The notes under the pieces were generated by a model, which saw nothing but the letters and a program-made list of their open reading frames with translations, was not told the origin of the DNA and searched no databases. A program made the position numbers and the translations under genes. From Brevipalpus yothersi (Eukaryota > Arthropoda > Arachnida > Trombidiformes > Tenuipalpidae), in assembly GCA_003956705.1 (NCBI GenBank), contig QZCP01000234.1, forward strand, positions 1 through 64,000: 64,000 bases of DNA, given 5' to 3'. Within the stretch, counting starts at the first letter, position 1. Each line of letters begins with the position of its first letter. Shown piece by piece: positions 11,386-23,425 of the stretch.

Positions 11386-12056
11386 GAAAGAAGACAATGA
11401 TCAAAAGTGCCCATGCTCAGATTTCGATGAAACTTTCCTATCTAATCTTATCAAGTGTGATATCACCAAAAAATGAGTTTAGAACTTAGCCAAACTCATA
11501 CTTCCTAAGATATGGCCCTTTTCCGCTTTTTTTCCTATCTCGAAAATGACTGATAACATCGAGGTAGAATTGATATCATTTGAATTCTTATCAAAAGTAT
11601 GATAAGATAAGAGATAACACATGGTATTTCCACGTTGATGAGTTACTCAAAAATCAATTCATTCGCATATCTCGGGAACTAAGTTTGAAACCAGAATGCT
11701 GATAACACTATCTCATCTCTCACAATTGATTAGATAAGAATAGGCAACCCTCATGTTCCCAATTTTGGTGGAAGTTAGCCAAAAATGAATATATTTCTAA
11801 TGAGCCAAAACCAAACCTGAAACCAAAATGAAGATAACACTATCTTATCTCTTGACATTGATTAGATAAGGCTGGAGATAAGCCTACTATCTAGGGACAA
11901 GGCGGAGGGGTCAAAAATCATATGATTGTATTGCAAAAAAGTCAAGAGTGAAACCAGAATACTGATAAGGTTATCGGGTTTCTTATCTCTGACGAGATAA
12001 GGTGAGTCATAATTCATCTACCCAGAACTGGTGCAAGACTGTCAGAAATGAAGAAA

Positions 12057-12150
12057 AAACCAGAGCCCTGTTAGTATCAACCAGTCGGCACCACGTGGAA
12101 GTAGAAGTGGATTTTGTCCGACCGAGGGGTAGATATCACTTGAGTATCCC
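12057..12150 (+). repeat. Transposon 3'-UTR block
   Basis: Inverted match to 40360-40445 of the large copy: 'accagagccctgttagt', 'accagtcggcaccacgtgg', 'ggattttgtccgacc', 'gaggggtaga'. A third, partial copy is at 57350-57400. It marks the region just after the SWIM stop codon and helps recognise deleted copies. Confidence 0.75.
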
Positions 12151-12387
12151 TATAAGTTCGGAGTCCACTCTTGCACTTGCAGTACCATGCAACTACCTTC
12201 CTCTCTCCCACTCTTAACACTGTTCAGGCTACCCTTCTTCTACGCATGAAGTTGAGACAACTCTTCCTATCTGGTTGAGATTCATCCTTCCATTCATCTC
12301 AGCACAATCAGCACTCATACCCAGAATATTGGGAGAAGTTGGTCGAAAATGGGTATTTGCTTCCGAAAATGAAAAAAAACTCGAATT

Positions 12388-12905
12388 TCAGCTAGCCATC
12401 AGTGATAATTCCACTTTCATCTCCACTCCTATCTCCACCTCTATCACTCTCCCCTTCTTGTCTGTCATCCTCCTCTTCCTCAGTATGCTCACGATCTTGA
12501 CCACAGGAGTGCTCATGTCTTGGTGTAAATGGAATGGACTTGAAGGATTAAGAGGTGTTGAAACGCTCATGGAGTGAAAGCTTTGACTGAGAAGCTCAGT
12601 GTCACTGCTGCTGTGATCAGGAGAGTCCTGAGAGACCTGTTGACTGTAAGCAAAGAATTCATTTAATTGTGACAAGAGAAAACAAACATATATCTTCATT
12701 ACCTCTTCATTCCTATTCTGGCTTATACTAGATGGAAGTTAAATTCCAGAAGGCTCAGGTTCATCAAGAGACGGAGCGTCAGAATCCCTCTTCGACGAAT
12801 TGTTGAAAATATTTCAGCATCTATCGCAAACCTTGACTGATGATCTACCGATCGAATTCGGGATTATATCTATTGGAGAATCTCTGCATGGGTACTGACA
12901 GGTTA
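12388..12905 (-). pseudogene. Transposase N-terminal fragment
   Basis: On the minus strand, about 12905-12715 encodes the zinc-region segment (NPESIGRSSVKVC-like, matching 61.4-61.5 kb). After an intron-like gap, 12650-12400 encodes the acidic serine-rich linker (SSSDTELLSQSFHSMS, shared with the 61.2 kb copy). The frame is broken and the fragment stops before the catalytic core. Upstream it abuts a second 3'-UTR block (12920-13080), so two partial elements are fused. Confidence 0.75.
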
Positions 12906-13344
12906 TGGATCTTCAGGAATGGATTCTATCTGACCGAGGGCTAGACTAATTATCACTGTAGTGTCCAAATTTATCCCCCATAAACACAAAATCTCACTAT
13001 CGTTAGGATGTAATTATCATCAAATCGTCACTATCCGGGGGAATCATCACCAGATCAAACACCACTGGCAAGCAAGTCTTAATGGTTGCTCGAATTTTTC
13101 ATAACTGAACGCTCACAGATCTGTAATCATGTTCCACAAATGATTATTCCATAATATCGTTTCTAACTCTGCATTCCCCTCCTCTATAGAGTACTATTAT
13201 TTCCTCTGAAGCTTTCGGCATTTTCATCAAACAAACACCTCTCTCTTACTCAGATGGTAAGTTCTGAGAAGATGAGATGGGACGATTTATTATGTTATTT
13301 TTCCACACCGATAGATGGCCTGAAAGAGAAAACTAAAACTTGGG

Positions 13345-13560
13345 CGTGACCCTGCTAGTCCCTAGAGATAGGAGTAGTTGCCCATAGACCAGTTGATGCG
13401 CAACTGCGGTCGTGCAGGCAAACTACTCCTATCCAATCCATAATGCGGAAGGGAGAGATCTTACCTCTCTGATGGCCAACGACCAAACGAGAGGAGATGA
13501 AGATGTCATGAAGCTCATTGATTTTTTCATAGAAAAAGCTTTTCACTCCCCCATATATGG
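13345..13560 (+). repeat. Transposon 5'-leader module with nested hairpin
   Basis: About 215 nt nearly repeated at 61955-62170, with diverged opposite-orientation relatives at 43880-43990 and 18800-18965. Its core folds as an outer stem GGAGTAGTTGCC / GGCAAACTACTCC enclosing GACC-AGTTG / CAACT-GC-GGTC, then a CCTCTC/GAGAGG stem. In the large copy it lies between the transposase ATG and the right terminal arm, so it is part of the leader or promoter region. Confidence 0.7.
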
Positions 13561-14735
13561 AAAATTCATAGAAACGGATTTTTGAAAAAAGTATATTTTT
13601 GGATTCGTCTAATTGAGAGGAAAATTACTCATCATTATAATTTTCGTCAAAAACCACGCCCTCTTGTGATAAACGATTTCAGAGCTGATTTCGAATTTTT
13701 TCCCATCTTGGGGAATAAGAGCTCTTTTTTGACCAGCTTCTTCCAATATTAGGGGTTGAGTCATACATCATTTTATCAAATTTTTGATGAGGATCTCAGG
13801 GGCACCAAGGTTATCCGAGGGTAAGGACACTTTTTTTAGTACCAGCGACTTTTATCACAATTGATGTATGAGTCATATCTTATCTTATCAGATTTTCGAT
13901 GAGTGATGAGAAAATGCTATCGATTTTTGGTTTTCATCTTTTATTTTCGAGATAGCTGTTTTTGACCAACTTCTCCCAATAGTCTAGGTATGAGTCATAT
14001 GTTATCTTATCACATTTTTCGTGAGTGTCGTTATGGCAACAAGATTATTCTGCCGTCAGGGCATTTTTTCCAGCACGTCGATTTTGCTCGTGGATTCCCT
14101 ATCTGATTGATGCGTTATCTTATCGCATTTTTTGTGAGTGATAAGAAAATGTTATCATATCAGAGATACACTTCCTGGTTCTCGAGATCGAGTGCAAAAA
14201 GTGGATTTCCACCTTCTCCTTGCAACATTAGGAGGATGAGTCATACCTCATCTAATCACACACTTGATGAGAGAACCTATGATACCATTTTTATTTCGAT
14301 ATGATGAACTTTTTTCGAAAATGAGAAAATGGTCATATCTCTGGAGTTATGAGTGATGGATAATTATCAGTCAAATTTTTGGTCTTATCAGATCAGATAA
14401 TATCTGATAAGAAAGTTTCATCAAAATCTGAGAGGGGGCACTTTTCCCATGGAGAATGGATATTGTCCTTTGGGAAGAGCTCAGATGAGCAATAACCAGA
14501 TTGACGAGCCTCTGAACCGGATAGTATTTCCCTTGAAGTGCTGAATAATGTTCTTCCATCTCATCTTGAAGTCTCCCATTACTCTCTCTAATCGGATGTT
14601 ATTTCCATTCGCGACAAGTACAATCATTCCTCATTAGATTCTCGAGGAAATGAATTGATCCGCAAGTATGCATATAGCCATTACTTTTCGGATTAAGCAT
14701 CAAAGGCTCATTTTTCACTTGTTAATATCAGTAAA

Positions 14736-16098
14736 AAGGACAATTTCCAAAACTGCTTATGCCCAGATTTTTTTATACTTCCCTATCAGATGTTATCAGG
14801 GTGTGATAAGACCAAAAAATGAGAAAAGAGATCCTCTAACACCAATACTTTCAGAGATATCACATTTTTTCCTGACTCAGCAACAAGTCGTCTTATCTTG
14901 ATGAGGAGAGTATCACATGAATTCTTATTAAGAGGGTGATTAGATGAGCTATGATCCATCTACCACGAGATGATGGAATTTCGTCGGAAATCGATTTATT
15001 TCACATCTTCGAAAACGAGCCTCAAACTGGAGATGTAACTAATACCAGCACATTCCTCAATGAAGATGAGATAGAGCATAGTTCTGAATGAAAAATTTTT
15101 GAGGTGGAACATGGCAAGTAATTAGAAAAATCATTTTCCCGAAGCACAAAGTCTGAGCTGGAAATGATGATAATGCCTCCATATCACACTCTATCGATTA
15201 GATAAGATAAGCAACCATCCATCAATTCAGTTCTGGTGGAACATGGTCAAGAATGAGAAAAATCATTTCCTCGAAGAACAAAGTCTAAACCGGGAATGAT
15301 GATAATGCCTTCATATCACCCCATTGATTGGATAAGATAAGATAGTCTGCTATCAAAGTAAGACCAAATAAAAAGATGGAATATTCAAAATAAGATGGAT
15401 AAAAAAACCTGGATTGTATTCATGGTCCATGAATCAACCAGAAACAATATAAAATCCAAGAAGATTTATATTGACTAAGTGTTTTTAATCTTGGACAGTT
15501 TTTTGAGTGGTTATCCTTTCTCCATAAGAGCTGAGACCCTTATTTTGCAATTGTAGCATTTCCCCTCCATCTTGTTGAGTGGATTAGAATGGAATTCTGT
15601 GAGGAGAACTAAAAAACTCCATTATCAGTAAGATATCCAGTCTCAATGCTAAGGCAATAATTAATAGAATACTTGGCTGATACTAGCGAATCATCATGCT
15701 GGAGAGAAGAAATGGGAACTTTCTCTCTTTATTCCATTCAATTTGAGATCTATCCCCTCACCCACACCCCAAAATAGCTACTTCATCACCATTCTTCAAC
15801 CCCCCCGTAAGCACTCATATAATATAGGAGAAAATCCGGTTTTATCCTGGCCCTAGCTCAAGGTATGGGGCCGCTAGCACAGATGACAACTCACACTTTC
15901 CAAACATACTCATCACACTCTAGATGAGAATTTCCATGATACCACCCTCATCTGGTTAGGACGAATTGTTGCTGAATCAGGAAAAAAATCATATCTCCAG
16001 AAGTTTTGGTCATAGAGAATTCTCACCTCATTTATTGCTCTCATCACACCTGATAACATCTGATAGGGAAGTTTCAAAATAATCTCTGCATTGTTCTT
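14736..16098. mobile_element. GATA-rich transposon relic, ~1.36 kb, no coding part
   Basis: The left end AAGGACAAT at 14736 leads through 'cctatcagatgttatcag'. Repeated units with 'gatgataatgcctccatatc' follow at 15160-15330, and the right arm ends 'attgttctt' at 16098. It looks like an internally deleted derivative. The flanking bases do not form a duplication. Confidence 0.6.
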
Positions 16099-16208
16099 TC
16101 CTGGTGAGAATACCCACAGTGACTCGATATACATGTATATGTATTGGCTCGGAGAGTATGAGCACACTATGGCAGCTCTGGAATCGTCTCATCAGGCGTG
16201 CTTCATCA

Positions 16209-16853
16209 AAGGACGAGAGCCAAGGGTGCCTCCCCTTACACTTCGATGGAACTTTCACATCAGGTGTTATCAGTCCTGATGAGACCGAAAATCGGATTGA
16301 CTCATACTCCCAAAGATACGATGATTTTCCGTTCTTTGAAAAGTTGGTCAGATCAAAACAAGTGTGGTATCATGCGTTTTCTTACTAAATGTGTTATAAA
16401 TTGAGATATGACTTATCATCCTAGTTTTGCTGGAAGCTAGTGGAGAATGACATTTTCTGCTTTATCTCGAGAACAAGAAGGTGTATCTCTGATCTGATAA
16501 CATTTTCTCATCACTCATAAAAAGTGTGATGAGATGAGTAATAAATGAGCGAAGGAATCTCCAATAAAGTCCAACGTGCTGTGAAAAATGTCTTGACCCC
16601 CAGTACTTCTGTTGAGATGACAACACTCACTGAGAATGTGATAAGATAACATATAAATCATACCCAGATTATTTGAATAAGTTGATCAAAAACAACTCTC
16701 CTCGGTATATCTCGGGATTGAATCAGGTAAACCGAGGAATAGTAGCATTCTCTCATCACTGTCTTGAAACCTGATAAGGCAAGATATGACTCATGGATTG
16801 ATTGGAGTTAGAAGACACTGATGCTGAAAAACGTGCCGCGACCCTTGGATAAC
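16209..16853 (+). mobile_element. Left arm of SWIM-type transposon, cut off internally
   Basis: Starts 'aaggacgag' at 16209 and follows the arm at 58056-58720 block by block as far as 'cccttggataaccttggt' (16840-16859). There it is replaced by the unrelated coding-like sequence at 16854-17391. No right end is found. Confidence 0.65.
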
Positions 16854-17391
16854 CTTGGTTAGAGATTTCCCTGATCCATTCAACGAAAATGGTGAATTCA
16901 ATAGGGAGCTTTTGGAAGAGACAGGAATCTCTCGTACAAATTCAACTTTTCTAGAAGAATTCATGATCTTCGCTAGGGAGATGTTGGAAGATAGTGGAGA
17001 TCTTTGCAATGCTTTCGATGAAGCAAATAAATTAGATAAAATTGATTTCCAACATCAAAATAAGGTAAATGTCGCTTTCTGGCCAGAATTGTGGAGAAAT
17101 CGAAAATTATACAAGCCTCACCTGAAAGGAATGGTAAAGAAGATACCAGCATCCGTGAAAGATAGCATGAAAGTTTGAATGCTGAAAATGTGGATATCAG
17201 TCGAGAGTTCCTTTCAGAACCTTTTTGGGTCACTGAGACAGAGGAGATCAGTTTCTCATAAGACTGAAAAACGTTTGGGCTTAGTTGCTCTCACTTTCAT
17301 CATCATTGGTGGTTTTATAGCCTTTATGGTCTTGATGCTCTACTTTCTCAATATTGGTTTGGAGATGGTCATGGATCCTAAAGACAAATGA
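16854..17391 (+). pseudogene. Unknown protein relic with C-terminal membrane segment
   Basis: One reading frame runs from the transposon junction to 17391 and is interrupted only by a TGA at 17176-17178. The first part (about 107 residues) is acidic and helical (FLEEFMIFAREMLEDSG). The second ends in one strong transmembrane segment (LGLVALTFIIIGGFIAFMVL) and a short tail. There is no ATG at the start: the frame emerges from transposon DNA, so the 5' end is lost or was an exon. No family recognised. It may be a host gene fragment carried or truncated by the transposon. Confidence 0.4.
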
Positions 17392-17801
17392 TCTGTCTAA
17401 AAAGTAGGGGCTGTTATTGCAATCCACTTCTGATAGAATGATGATCAGATAAAATAGATCATAGATCAGAAGATTGTCCTCGTTCCCTGCCCTCATGATT
17501 CATATTCTTGCTCTAAGAGCTTGCATCTGGTGGTAATTTCCAATTTCCAATTTGATGAGAGCTCATATCCCCTGTGAATAAATTCTCATTATCGATAATG
17601 TACTTGATGAGAGGAAATGCACTACTTTCTGTGTCACTGGATCTTGATGTACTCATCTTATTCTATATCATCTTCCTAATACAGTGGGTAACATGAACAT
17701 GTCCAACTTTTTATTCCGTTTCATTTTTTGATTGCAATAATTCGCAGCCATGAAACTTGGCAGACATGAGGATAAATCATTGAATTTTCTTTGACATATC
17801 A

Positions 17802-19340
17802 AAGGACAATAGCCGAAATGCCCCCTCTTAGATTTCAATGAGACTTCCTTTTTAGATGTTATCAGGTTCGATGAGATCGAAAATTGGGTTGATAACTCTC
17901 TAAGACTCATGCTCTCAGAGATATGGCCTTTCTTCAATTTGAGGAAGAGTTCATCATATTGAGATAAAAATGGTATTATAAGATTTCTTATCAAATGTGT
18001 GATTGGATGAGGTATGACACATCATCCAGAATTTGTTGGAAGCTAGTTAAAATCCACTTCTCCCGGTCTATCCCAGGAGCCGAAGGATCTTTTCTTGATA
18101 TGACAATATTTTCCATCACTCACAACAAGTGTGATAAGATAAAATATAAATCGACCAAGAAATCCTCGAAGAAGTCAATCTGCTGGAAAAAGTGCCGTGA
18201 ACACCATACAATTTTGATGCTCCTGAAATTCCTATCAAAAATGTGATTGGATGATGTGTAACTCAAACCCGAAATATTGGGAGGAGTTGGTCGAATATGG
18301 GTTTTTGCTCACAAAAATGAGAAAAAACTCGAATTGTAGCTTCAAAACTGTTCATCTCAAAGGGGCGTGGTCTGTGAAAAAAATGCTTAAGATCAAAAAA
18401 TTTTTTCTAGAAGAGACAAATCCAAAAGCAAACATTTTTCAGAAATCTGTTTTCATGAACTAAAAGTCGCTCGCTACGCTCACTTGTTCGCTTTTATTTC
18501 CGATACCAAATTCAAGCCCGTTAGTTTTATTCTAGGGGTTATTTTTCATCTGAAATCTGAATCTTTTTCATCCTAAAGTTTTTCACCTTTTTGAGACAGA
18601 GTTGATGCTCGTAGTGGGCTTCGCTCACCGCTTTATGATAAAGCCATAGAGGCAAATGTATGCGGACTTTCTTGAGCAAAGCTTGCTCAGATTAGTTCAA
18701 TTTTCGAGAGTGGCTAGCGCATCCTTACCACGCAGCAAAAAAAATTCTCTTTTATATAAGATTTCTTGTGTATGGGCAGTAGAACGCTTCTTCTCTGAAA
18801 AAAATCGACGAGGTACCTGACATCCCCATTTCCTCTCAGTTGGTCATCGGTCGTTCAAGAAGCAAGATGACTTCTCCGCTTGGTTTTGGTCGGAGAAGAT
18901 CGCGCTCAATCGGATTCACTGCGTGCGGTGCCCACTGGGGACTACTCCCACCTCCATCGCGCACAGGTCTCCAACATAGTTTTTATGTAGACTTATCTCA
19001 TCGGTTGTGAGAGATTTTATAATGTTGTTCCCATCCTGATTTCGAATCTGGTATTTTCATAGAATAATAAATCTATTTCCAATCATCTTATTATCCTTTG
19101 AATACAATGGAAAACTTCTTATCTTATCATATTTTTGATAAAAATTCAAATGGTACCATTTTCATCTCGATAAGATTGCTCGTTACCAAGCTAGCAAAAA
19201 TGGAGAAAATGGAAAATCTCTAGGAGTATAAGTCCTACAGGGTTTTGAACTGGTTATCCGGTCCCATGATACTTGATTAGACATGATAAGGGAGTTTCAT
19301 CGAAAGGAGGAGGCACATTTCCCTATGGTGGATTTGCATG
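17802..19340. mobile_element. GATA-rich transposon relic with hairpin module
   Basis: The left end AAGGACAAT at 17802 continues through the standard arm to 'aatattgggaggagttgg' (18270) and the sequence that in other copies precedes the leader module. The module itself is at about 18800-18965 in diverged form, with its surroundings at 18360-18460. The right arm resumes at 19090 and fades at 'gagtttcatcgaaa' (about 19300) without a clean terminus. Confidence 0.55.
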
Positions 19341-20649
19341 GTCAACTGATCCCAGAGATGAGCATATTTTTGGAATCGTTATTGAAAGTGAATAAAATCT
19401 CACCATTAGCCCGAGTTCGAAAAACAATTTTTTCGCTATGTTATGAGGCCACAAAACCGATGGCCTTCAATAACTCACCGGAACTGAGAGGAACTGTTAC
19501 AATATTTTTTCATCAGATAGATATTTCATATCCTCTCAGAATATATATACTTTTGATGGTCCAAAATGGGTGCAACAATTCTTAAAAGGAATCAGATCAC
19601 TTTTACATTGCAGGCCAGATTCGAATGGCAGCTCATAACTCAGAAACTACGCCAGATATCATGCTGATTTTTTATCATCATTTAGGTCCTCATAGAATAC
19701 ACCGAATCTGGCCATGTGGTAGTAGAAAAGTGAAAGATGATAATGCTGTGAGCAGAACTTATTCTTTTGTGCTTCTCAGTAGCCACTGGCGTTCCATTCA
19801 CTAGAACCGTCCTGAGCGCCTTGAAATCCAGTTATGAGTCTCTACCTTTTCCATCTGATGATGAGGTTTTCAGAGTACTGATGGATATTTTTTATCGAAT
19901 GCATCTTAACTTGACTAATAGAACATATCCAGAGCGTAGTCGATAGAAAAAAATGGTAACAGTTCCTCCAAGTTCCGATGAGTAATTGAAAGCCGTCGGT
20001 TTTGTGGCCTGAGTTTCAGGTCAAGAAAAAATCCAAAAAGTCTGAGGCTCGGGATTTAAGATATTGATCGAGAGATACTCGTGTGTATGAATTCTCATCA
20101 GGATCGGAGATGGTAGCAGAAAATGCGCCTCCTCCTTTGAGCATGGGCAGTTTTCCCATGGAGAGCAGGCATTTTCCAAAGCAGAAAGGACAATCTCCAA
20201 AACTAGGCATACCAATATTTTCTCAAAAGGACATGTCTGGAATTCGCCCGTTTTGGGTTCTTTTTCGATCCTAGGTGAACTTTCGACGGAAAAAACCAAT
20301 ATTGCCTCGAAAATTCGATCAGACGCTTAGAACTCATGATATCGGAATAGTTACCTGAACATTCGAACTATTTTCGAAAATTGGGAAAAAGCACTTTTTC
20401 TGACGATGAATTAGATGAGAATTACAGAAATTATACCAAAAACTGCTTTTGAATAAGTCTCGGTATCTCAAAAACCCAAAAACAGGTGAAAATTCTGCAA
20501 AAATCGAGTTTTTCGAAAAAATGATGAATTGCCAACCCTGGAGACAAAACCAGACATATGTTCCTGGACGTATTCTTTCGTATTCTATCAGAAGATATGT
20601 ATTTCAATTTGTCTCCTAGTGCGGAACAGTTTCGAAAACTGGAAAAACC
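19341..20649. other. No gene seen; fragments of transposon arms
   Basis: An arm-like fragment occurs around 20080-20200 ('gcatgggcagttttcccatg', 'aaggacaat' at about 20186). The 19283-19585 frame starts within transposon sequence and is not supported as a gene. Confidence 0.4.
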
Positions 20650-21040
20650 ACGAAAAAAGCAGTTTCAGCCTTTCAAGGTCAACCAAATGACCTGGAGACA
20701 AAACCGGATGCCCTGGATAAGATGTAACTTTTGATACGCTTTAAGAAGATACTTTATTTTATAGGACTCAAATGTGGGGAACACCTCCAAAATCTCAAAG
20801 AACTGCTGGAAAAGGCCGTTTTGGCCTATTTAGGTCTAAGATCGCTCTGATCGAGATCTAACGGTGGAAGTTTGAATGTCCAATCACGCTCAATTAAGCA
20901 GAGCTTGCAGAAAACACCGTTAAAGCATGTGATCTGACAATATTCGATCCTCAAATCACACAGAAACGAGGCCGAAACGGCTTTTGACCTGAGGTCACAT
21001 TTCTTTCCATTCCGAACCATTCGCTCTCATGTGATACCTA
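20650..21040 (+). repeat. Dispersed repeat shared with 43450-43860
   Basis: Direct, moderately diverged copies share 'agtttcagc.tttcaaggtc', 'gatcgctctgat', 'tttgacctgaggtca' and 'attcgctctcatgtg'. About 390 nt align in outline. No frame is conserved between the two, so it is treated as non-coding repeat. Confidence 0.65.
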
Positions 21041-21049
21041 TTTCAGTTG

Positions 21050-21216
21050 AAAAAATTTCCCCCTCACACTCGCCTCCAGAAGGCTGGCTTGGTCCTGGCT
21101 GAGGTTCCATGTAAGAAAATGCTCCATAATCATAAAAAGTTAGCTCAATTGAAGGTTCTGGAGTCGATCGACTAGCTTCCTCTCTGACACTGTGGCAAAT
21201 GATGAATAATAACAAA
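21050..21216 (-). other. Possible orphan exon
   Basis: The minus-strand frame 21205-21055 (proline/glutamate-rich, including MEPQPGPSQPSGG) is preceded by an AG acceptor in a pyrimidine context and followed by a GTATCA donor. The composition recalls the linker of transposase N-termini in this window (PGPSGGG at 37.35 kb). No partner exon identified. Confidence 0.25.
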
Positions 21217-21569
21217 TATCTTCACACTCAATCACTCAATAACCAATATTCAATAGCAATCAGACACAAAAAAAGCTTTTGAACATATTATCTCAAGTCT
21301 CATTATCGATAAACATTGGAAAGAGATTCCTTGAGTTTTAAATCTGCTATTGATGCTGCATTCAGCAATTTCAACCGAAGTTAGTAGGTTCTCAACCTCA
21401 ATTCTGATCAAAAACCGTAGAAAAATGGCCATTTTCCCATAGTTTTGTGTTTTTTTGCAATATGAGTCAATTTTTTGGTGAGTTCAAGGTAACTAAAGCT
21501 TTGAAAGTAATATGGAGATGAGATAAAGCATAATTATCATTCAAGAATCGAAAAAAAATGAAAATTGGC

Positions 21570-22875
21570 GAAAGTTTTTTGACGATCTTGATATGATTGT
21601 CATAGGTGAAATCTTCATCAATGGGGTTTCTTGAGAGGCTATCAGCCTCAACATTGGTTTCACCTGGACTGTAATTTATTTAAAAATCATATTGACTCAA
21701 TTTGAGAGCCCATTTGAAGAGTCTACTTCTAAGTTTTTTCATCTTGCATAACCATCTAGGTGCCTAGTGATCACTGATCACGATGAATTTCGTTCCATAT
21801 AGATAATGATGGAAGTATTCCAGGATTTAACGATCGCTAAGCATTCTAGCTCTGTAATTGTATAGTTTTTTTCATAATCTTGCAGTTTTCGAGAAAAATA
21901 TGCGACTGGGTGTAACACTTTTCTATCATCCTCTTGTTTGAGAATGGCTCCAATGCCAATTTTACTAGCATCTGTTAGTAATATAGATTTTTTATATGGA
22001 TTGAAAATTCTCAATACTGGTTCGGATGAGAGAATTTTTTTCACTTCATTGAATGCTTCATCACATGTCGTGTCCAATTGAAGCTTTGATTCTCTTTGAG
22101 AAGTTCATATAGTGCGTTAAGTTTTTGACTAGCATTCGGTATGAATTTTCTATTGAAATTTATTTTTCCGAGCAATTGCTGTAGAGATTTTTTTGTTTTT
22201 TGGAATTGGAAACTTAGTGATTGCAATTATGTGGTCATTCAACGGCCTGATATTATTTTCGGAGATTTCATGTCCAAGATATTGGACTTTTGTTTCAGCA
22301 AAATGACATTTGAAAAGTTTTAGTTTAATTCTTTCCTTTTTTATCGCATTGAAGATCTGTCTAAGATGATCAAGATGTTCCTCGAGGCTCGTGGAATGAA
22401 TCATAATATCATCTCAATAATTATGAGAAAATTTTGTCAAATTATATTTCTCGATAAAACGATAGATCGTCCGCTGAAAAATTGCGGGAGAATTGCGAAA
22501 ACCAAAAAGGCAAACGAGAAATTCATAATGATTTTGCTGAGTCGAAAATGCTGTTCGTTGAATATGTTCTGGTTTCATTCTCAAATGCCAAAAACCAGAG
22601 CTAATATCAAGCGTAGTAAATATTTTGCTGTCAAATAATTTGTATAAAATATCTTCAATTCTCGAAAATGGATATGAATCGATAACAGTTATTTTATTCA
22701 ATGCTCTATAGTGGACAACGAGTCGTGATTTCTCACCTCCATCTTTTTTGCTAACTAAAGTCACAGGAGCCGAATAAGCTGAATTAGAAGGCCGGATCAA
22801 ATTATATTTGAGGAGTAAATCGATCTGATTTTGTAATAACTCTTGATCTTTCAAAGACCATCGAAATGGTCTCAA
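21570..22875 (-). pseudogene. Reverse transcriptase / RNase H, broken
   Basis: RT fingers and palm are visible (VTLVSKKDGGEKSRLVVHYR, then the LDISSGFWH motif A region, then FLVCLFGFRNSPAIFQR). The catalytic YxDD box at about 22405-22415 carries a TGA stop at the x position. Two further frame changes follow near 22150 and 22060. RNase H is recognised by LLTDASKIGIGAILKQ and VAYFSRKL, and continues with stops to about 21580. Not capable of making one intact protein. Confidence 0.85.
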
Positions 22876-22895
22876 ACTAATGGGAACATCAGATG

Positions 22896-23405
22896 TTACA
22901 TTAATTTCGCATTATCAAGAGTAATACAACCAATATCGAACTTGTGTTTAGAGAATATATCATGAAACTCATTCAATGAAGAGCTAAGTCTAGAATCTTC
23001 GCTATATTCAATACAATTGACTGAGTGAGTTTCTTTGGAGAAAGTTTTTCCGATACCCATACGAACTTTTTCACTATCGTTATCAATATCTTGGGAAACA
23101 TTATAATTTCTATCGAATGACAAATTGAAAGTTCGAATATAGTCCAGTCCTAAGAGCATAGAATAATTTACTTTATCAATGACATGAAAGCGATAAGTCT
23201 CTGTTATGAGGCCAATATTGAGTGATAAGTCGACATAGCCCAAGCAAGTGGCAAAATTTTGTGATACATTCACTTTCATTAACTTTTCTTTGTAGTTGAT
23301 ATCCAGTGAATTGAGAAACGAAAGTGAAATCAGAGAAATGTTTGATCCAGAATCAAAAAATATCATGATGATACGATTCTCAACTATGTCTCTAATCTGG
23401 ATCAA
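22896..23405 (-). pseudogene. Retroelement aspartic protease region
   Basis: The 169-residue frame contains the retropepsin signature FFDSGSNISLISL (D-S-G) near its N-terminus and a later LLGLDYI flap/hydrophobic-glycine region. It lies between the zinc knuckle and RT, as in Gypsy pol. The frame is open but separated from its neighbours by frame changes. Confidence 0.75.
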
Positions 23406-23425
23406 GTCAATCTTCTTGGGCTGTA

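Larger units (their letters stand above)
11391..14470 (-). mobile_element. Internally deleted SWIM-type transposon (~3.1 kb)
   Basis: The left end 'aagacaatgatcaaaagtgc' and right end ending ATTGTCCTT at 14470 are inverted relative to each other. Both lead into CTTATC/GATAAG-rich arms; the left arm has subterminal units of about 120 bp between 11600 and 12000. Inside are a 3'-UTR block (12057-12150), the transposase N-terminus (12388-12905), a second 3'-UTR-plus-tail block (12920-13080) and the hairpin leader (13345-13560). The catalytic and SWIM exons are missing. The flanks show no convincing target duplication, so the two ends may come from different insertions. Confidence 0.65.

Noticed and set aside
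13470..13500. Possible 5S rRNA start (gccaacgacca)
   Set aside because: Only about 11 nt match; the following sequence does not fold or align as 5S RNA, and the block is a transposon leader repeated elsewhere.
13470..13520. Possible hammerhead ribozyme (ctgatgg ... cgag)
   Set aside because: The CUGAUGA and GAAA core bases are not present together in any of the four module copies.
19283..19585. 100-codon plus-strand frame
   Set aside because: Its first 20 codons are translated transposon arm sequence and the remainder lacks any coding signal I can recognise.
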